Part shown: positions 61,341 to 64,000 of the stretch, piece after piece
Numbering within the stretch: the first letter of the stretch is position 1
Layout of the letters: each line of letters starts with the position of its first letter
Assembly (NCBI RefSeq): GCF_003412455.1
Contig: NZ_QTJU01000006.1
Span: forward strand, 269,732-333,731
DNA: 64,000 nucleotides
From: Deminuibacter soli
GTDB lineage: Bacteria > Bacteroidota > Bacteroidia > Chitinophagales > Chitinophagaceae
Reading direction: 5' to 3'
Made by a program: the position numbers and the translations under genes
Notes under the pieces: generated by a model
Seen by the model: the letters and a program-made list of their open reading frames with translations, nothing else
Database searches by the model: none
What the model was told of the DNA's origin: nothing

Positions 61341-61823
61341 ATGAACCACGCATACTTGTTGATAGGCGGTAATTTAGGCGACCGGCTGGCATATTTAGGC
61401 AAGGCTAAGGAGCTGATTACACAAAAAGGACACACGATTATTCAATGTTCAGCCATTTATGAAACGGCTGCCTGGGGGGTAGAAGAACAGCCCTCGTTCT
61501 ACAACCAGGCCCTTTATGTACAAACGACACTTAATGGCAATGCATTGATGCAGCAGTTGCTGGATATAGAAACACAAATGGGCCGGCAAAGGTTGCAGCA
61601 CATGGGGCCACGTGTGATAGACATCGATATCCTGCTTTTCAACAACCTGGTACAGCAAACACCGCTGCTCACTGTTCCGCATCCGCGGCTGCACCTGCGC
61701 AGGTTTGCACTTGCCCCGCTGGCCGAAATTGCGGCTGATGTGCAGCACCCGGTATTGCATGAAACCATTGCCACGCTGCTGGTTCAGTGCCCTGATTCAC
61801 TGGATGTGCATAAAATTTCGTAA
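61341..61823 (+). CDS. folK: 2-amino-4-hydroxy-6-hydroxymethyldihydropteridine pyrophosphokinase (HPPK)
   Basis: 160 residues. Start HAYLLIGGNLGDRLAYLGKA, middle YETAAWGVEEQPSFYNQALY, and the signature GPRVIDIDILLFNNL then PHPRLHLRRFALAPLAEI. FolK transfers pyrophosphate from ATP to the pterin in folate synthesis. It starts a plus-strand unit with a deoxynucleoside kinase 44 bases downstream and the MFS gene after that. Divergent from sppA. Confidence 0.95.
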   Translation: MNHAYLLIGGNLGDRLAYLGKAKELITQKGHTIIQCSAIYETAAWGVEEQPSFYNQALYVQTTLNGNALMQQLLDIETQMGRQRLQHMGPRVIDIDILLFNNLVQQTPLLTVPHPRLHLRRFALAPLAEIAADVQHPVLHETIATLLVQCPDSLDVHKIS

Positions 61824-61867
61824 CCGGTTTATCCTGCCCCGTAATTTTGTGCCCGGATTAATACAAC

Positions 61868-62500
61868 ATGAAGCATCATTTTATTACGATAGAGGGCAAT
61901 ATAGGAGCAGGAAAAACAACGCTGGCGCATTTGCTGGCAAAAAAACTGAATGCAAGACTGATTCTCGAAGAATTCGCAGACAACCCATTTCTACCCAGGT
62001 TTTACGAAAACCCCAAACAATACGCCTTTCCGCTGGAATTGTTTTTTATGGCGGAGCGATTCAAGCAGCTGAAAGAAATGCTGCATACCAACGATCTTTT
62101 TCAGCACATCACCGTATCGGATTATCTTTTTACCAAATGCCTGCTGTTTGCCAAGGTAACACTGCCCGAAGAAGAATTCAGGCTGTACCAGAAACTGTTC
62201 GACATTATTCACCAGCAACTGTTATTTCCCGATATTCTCATTTACCTGCATGCACCCGTAGAGCGTTTACAGGCGAATATCCGCAAAAGAAACCGCGCCT
62301 ACGAGCAGCATATACCCGACGATTACCTGCTGAACCTGCAGGATACCTACACCAGTTATATCAGGCAACACAACATCAAAACATTATTCGTTGATGCCTC
62401 AAATGCCGATTTTCTTGGAAATGATGCACATTTGCAGGTAATACTGGATGCCCTGGAACAGGATTTTCCCGAAGGGCAGCATTATATCAGTTTACCGTAG
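61868..62500 (+). CDS. deoxynucleoside kinase
   Basis: 210 residues. P-loop IEGNIGAGKTTLAHLLAKKL, then ILEEFADNPFLPRFYENPKQ (substrate site Glu and Phe), LELFFMAERFKQL, DYLFTKCLLFAK and ERLQANIRKRNRAYEQHI with the basic LID. This is the dNK/dGK/dAK family that phosphorylates deoxynucleosides in salvage; specificity cannot be read off. It follows folK, as in many Bacteroidota. Confidence 0.92.
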   Translation: MKHHFITIEGNIGAGKTTLAHLLAKKLNARLILEEFADNPFLPRFYENPKQYAFPLELFFMAERFKQLKEMLHTNDLFQHITVSDYLFTKCLLFAKVTLPEEEFRLYQKLFDIIHQQLLFPDILIYLHAPVERLQANIRKRNRAYEQHIPDDYLLNLQDTYTSYIRQHNIKTLFVDASNADFLGNDAHLQVILDALEQDFPEGQHYISLP

Positions 62501-62526
62501 CCCGGCTTTACTAAAAACATCAGGTT

Positions 62527-63780
62527 ATGACGCAAACAGTACCAACCCAGCAAAACGATCCTTTCTCGTCGGTCAGAATAAAAGCCTTCCGCAACCTGCT
62601 GGCAGGACGAATCTTTTTTATCCTGGCCTTACGCATGATGACCACCGTTGTTGGCTGGTGGATTTACAACCTTACCAACGATCCTCTTGCCATCGGCCTC
62701 ATTGGCCTGTCTGAAGTAATACCTGCCATTTCACTGGCACTGTATGCCGGTCACTTCATCGACATATCAGAAAAACGCAGGCTGCTGCTTACCGGCGTAA
62801 TGCTGTACTGCATTGCAGCCACCATATTAACCATGCTATCATCCCGCTATACGGCTGCACACCTCAGCAATCACTGGATTGCCATTTGCGTGTACATGAC
62901 CATCTTCTGTACCGGCATTATACGTGCTTTTACAGGGCCGGTGTTTAACGTAATGCTGGCATCTATTGTGCCCAAAAGCGCATTGCAGAATGCCACTACC
63001 TGGAACCAGGGCGGCTGGCTTTCCGGCTCGGTTAGCGGGCATGCCATCGGGGGCTTTTTGATAGCAGGTATCGGTATTTCAGGCACGCTTACCGTGATTG
63101 CCTGTTTACTGGCACTCTCCTTTATTATACTGTTCCCGCTGAAGAAACAACCGCCGCTGGCTGAACGCGGTGAAAAACGCACGCTTGAAAGTGTAAAGGA
63201 AGGGCTCAACTTTGTATTCAAAACAAAAGAGCTGCTGGGCGCTTTATCGCTCGATATGTTTGCGGTATTGTTTGGCGGCGCAGTAGCCATGGTGCCGGTA
63301 TATGCAAGGGATATCCTGAAAGTAGGCCCTGAAGGTTTCGGCTTTTTGAACGGCGCAGCCGATATCGGCGCTATCTGCAGTGTGGTATTGCTTACCATCT
63401 CTCCCATGCGCAGAAAACAGGGCACCAAACTGCTGTTTGCAGTAGCCGGTTTTGGCACCTGTATCATCATATTCGCTGTATCGCAGTTATACTGGTTATC
63501 GTTCGCCGCACTGCTGCTCAGCGGCATGCTCGATGGCATTAGCGTGGTAGTACGTGGCACCATTACCCAGCTTAAAACACCCGATCACATGCGCGGCCGC
63601 GTGCTGAGTGTAAACTCCATGTTCATCAATTCCAGCAATGAACTGGGCCAGTTTGAAAGTGGTCTTGCCGCAAGATTATTGGGGGTTGTGCCCTCCGTAG
63701 TGTTCGGCGGCATCATGACCTGGATGGTAGTGGGCGTTACCTGGTTTAAAGCCCCTTCTTTACGCAAAATGGAATACTAA
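62527..63780 (+). CDS. MFS transporter
   Basis: 417 residues, about twelve membrane segments. Typical pattern NLLAGRIFFILALRMMTTVV, LYAGHFIDISEKRRLLLTGV at the loop between segments 2 and 3 (motif A-like), and LDGISVVVRGTITQLKTPDH, MRGRVLSVNSMFINSSNELG in the second half. This type is often annotated as enterobactin-exporter- or drug-exporter-like; substrate unknown. 26 bases after the kinase gene, probably in the same transcript. Confidence 0.9.
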   Translation: MTQTVPTQQNDPFSSVRIKAFRNLLAGRIFFILALRMMTTVVGWWIYNLTNDPLAIGLIGLSEVIPAISLALYAGHFIDISEKRRLLLTGVMLYCIAATILTMLSSRYTAAHLSNHWIAICVYMTIFCTGIIRAFTGPVFNVMLASIVPKSALQNATTWNQGGWLSGSVSGHAIGGFLIAGIGISGTLTVIACLLALSFIILFPLKKQPPLAERGEKRTLESVKEGLNFVFKTKELLGALSLDMFAVLFGGAVAMVPVYARDILKVGPEGFGFLNGAADIGAICSVVLLTISPMRRKQGTKLLFAVAGFGTCIIIFAVSQLYWLSFAALLLSGMLDGISVVVRGTITQLKTPDHMRGRVLSVNSMFINSSNELGQFESGLAARLLGVVPSVVFGGIMTWMVVGVTWFKAPSLRKMEY

Positions 63781-63784
63781 GGTT

Positions 63785-63838
63785 GGGGCATACGCGCTTC
63801 GCGCGGTGATCCGTTCGGGTGAATAGTCAATAGTGAAT
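63785..63838. repeat. TTCGCGC hairpin and GAATAGT heptads
   Basis: ACGCGCTTCGCGCG forms a short hairpin (about 63792-63804), followed by GGTGAATAGTCAATAGTGAA (about 63818-63838), the ATTCACT-type heptads read on the other strand. The latter abut the presumed insertion sequence. Confidence 0.65.
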
Positions 63839-63839
63839 A

Positions 63840-64000
63840 AAACAGCAGGCGTAATGTATTGACCGGTACTCGCTTGTACGAGCCTGAAATAAGTTGACCA
63901 AAAAACCAGGTCAAACATGGCAAAAACACATTTAGTAACCCGACGCGTCTTCAGTGAAGAGGTACGTCGCAGTGCCGTAAAGGCAATTGAATCAGGAAAG
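63840..64000 (+). mobile_element. left end of a likely insertion sequence (cut by window edge)
   Basis: After the repeat, a stretch with TGTATTGACC and TGAAATAAGTTGACC (both possible inverted-repeat ends) leads to a start codon at 63917 of an apparent transposase gene. The right end is outside the window, so the element family and target duplication cannot be confirmed. Confidence 0.55.
63917..64000 (+). CDS. transposase N-terminus (partial), helix-turn-helix type
   Basis: 28 codons up to the window end: MAKTHLVTRRVFSEEVRRSA, VKAIESGK. The pattern RVFSEEVRRSAVKAIESGK is the beginning of a transposase-type HTH (as in IS3 orfA or HTH_28 proteins), but too short to name the family with confidence. 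Confidence 0.55.
   Translation, partial: MAKTHLVTRRVFSEEVRRSAVKAIESGK

Noticed and set aside
1..64000. tRNA, rRNA or tmRNA genes
   Set aside because: I looked for T-loop-like and other conserved RNA motifs in the gaps and found no convincing cloverleaf; a short gene could still have escaped reading by eye.

Overview
The window looks like chromosomal DNA of a Bacteroidota bacterium, most likely of the order Chitinophagales (family Chitinophagaceae). The grounds are a SusC/SusD outer-membrane import pair, many secreted glycan-degrading enzymes with Sec signal peptides, a lysine/alanine-rich histone-H1-like protein, a long Bacteroidota-type signal peptidase I, poor Shine-Dalgarno sites and promoters of the Bacteroidota type (a TAnnTTTG -7 box). 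The family assignment is an inference. I see no rRNA, tRNA or CRISPR array.

Layout. 1-5.7 kb: an operon of three AhpD/carboxymuconolactone-decarboxylase-like proteins (the first cut by the window edge), then SusC and SusD, closed by a terminator. 5.8-7.6 kb: a secreted/membrane TPR protein. 7.8-13.7 kb: small genes, mostly on the minus strand (aldo/keto reductase, DUF1801, a small lipoprotein, H1-like protein, DUF1328 membrane peptide, ankyrin protein, XRE regulator, GAPDH/Epd-like dehydrogenase). 14.5-17.3 kb: aspA with a Dcu-type C4-dicarboxylate exchanger. 17.6-29.4 kb: a sugar-acid and glycan cluster with an altronate dehydratase, an AraC regulator, GH36, GH29, GH88, an alginate-lyase-family polysaccharide lyase and GH2, but no SusC/D pair of its own. 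29.7-36.5 kb: GNAT, VOC, ThuA, DnaJ, SirB1-like, Dps, two O6-alkylguanine transferases and cytidine deaminase. 36.8-47.4 kb: lepB, a CarH-like B12 regulator, thiolase, dnaG, a lipoprotein, and a giant hybrid histidine kinase with its response regulator. 47.9-63.8 kb: YdeI-like protein, M48 protease, plsY, prmA, cardiolipin synthase, rpsO-pnp, glycosyltransferase, ftsE, a plug-only TonB-receptor-like protein, sppA, folK, a deoxynucleoside kinase and an MFS transporter. The right edge cuts an apparent insertion sequence.

The most unusual feature is between the genes. Many intergenic regions carry short arrays of degenerate 7-bp repeats. There are several unrelated sequence families (TCGAGAA-like, CACTCAC-like, ATTCACT-like, TCGTCAG-like, AGCTTCG-like, AACTTTG-like), but nearly all share the 7-bp period; a few arrays have 8 bp. 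They are combined as modules with GC-rich hairpins and terminators. In places they supply the stop codon or C-terminal tail of the neighbouring gene, and they adjoin a decayed csaA-like gene. At 59211-59350 one 70-bp unit (ten heptads) is duplicated exactly. The pattern resembles the heptameric STRR repeats of cyanobacteria. Other points of interest are the AhpD-SusCD operon, a coding-like fragment in frame after the DUF1801 stop, a terminator-like hairpin just upstream of cdd, and a CarH-like regulator that keeps the cobalamin-binding residues.
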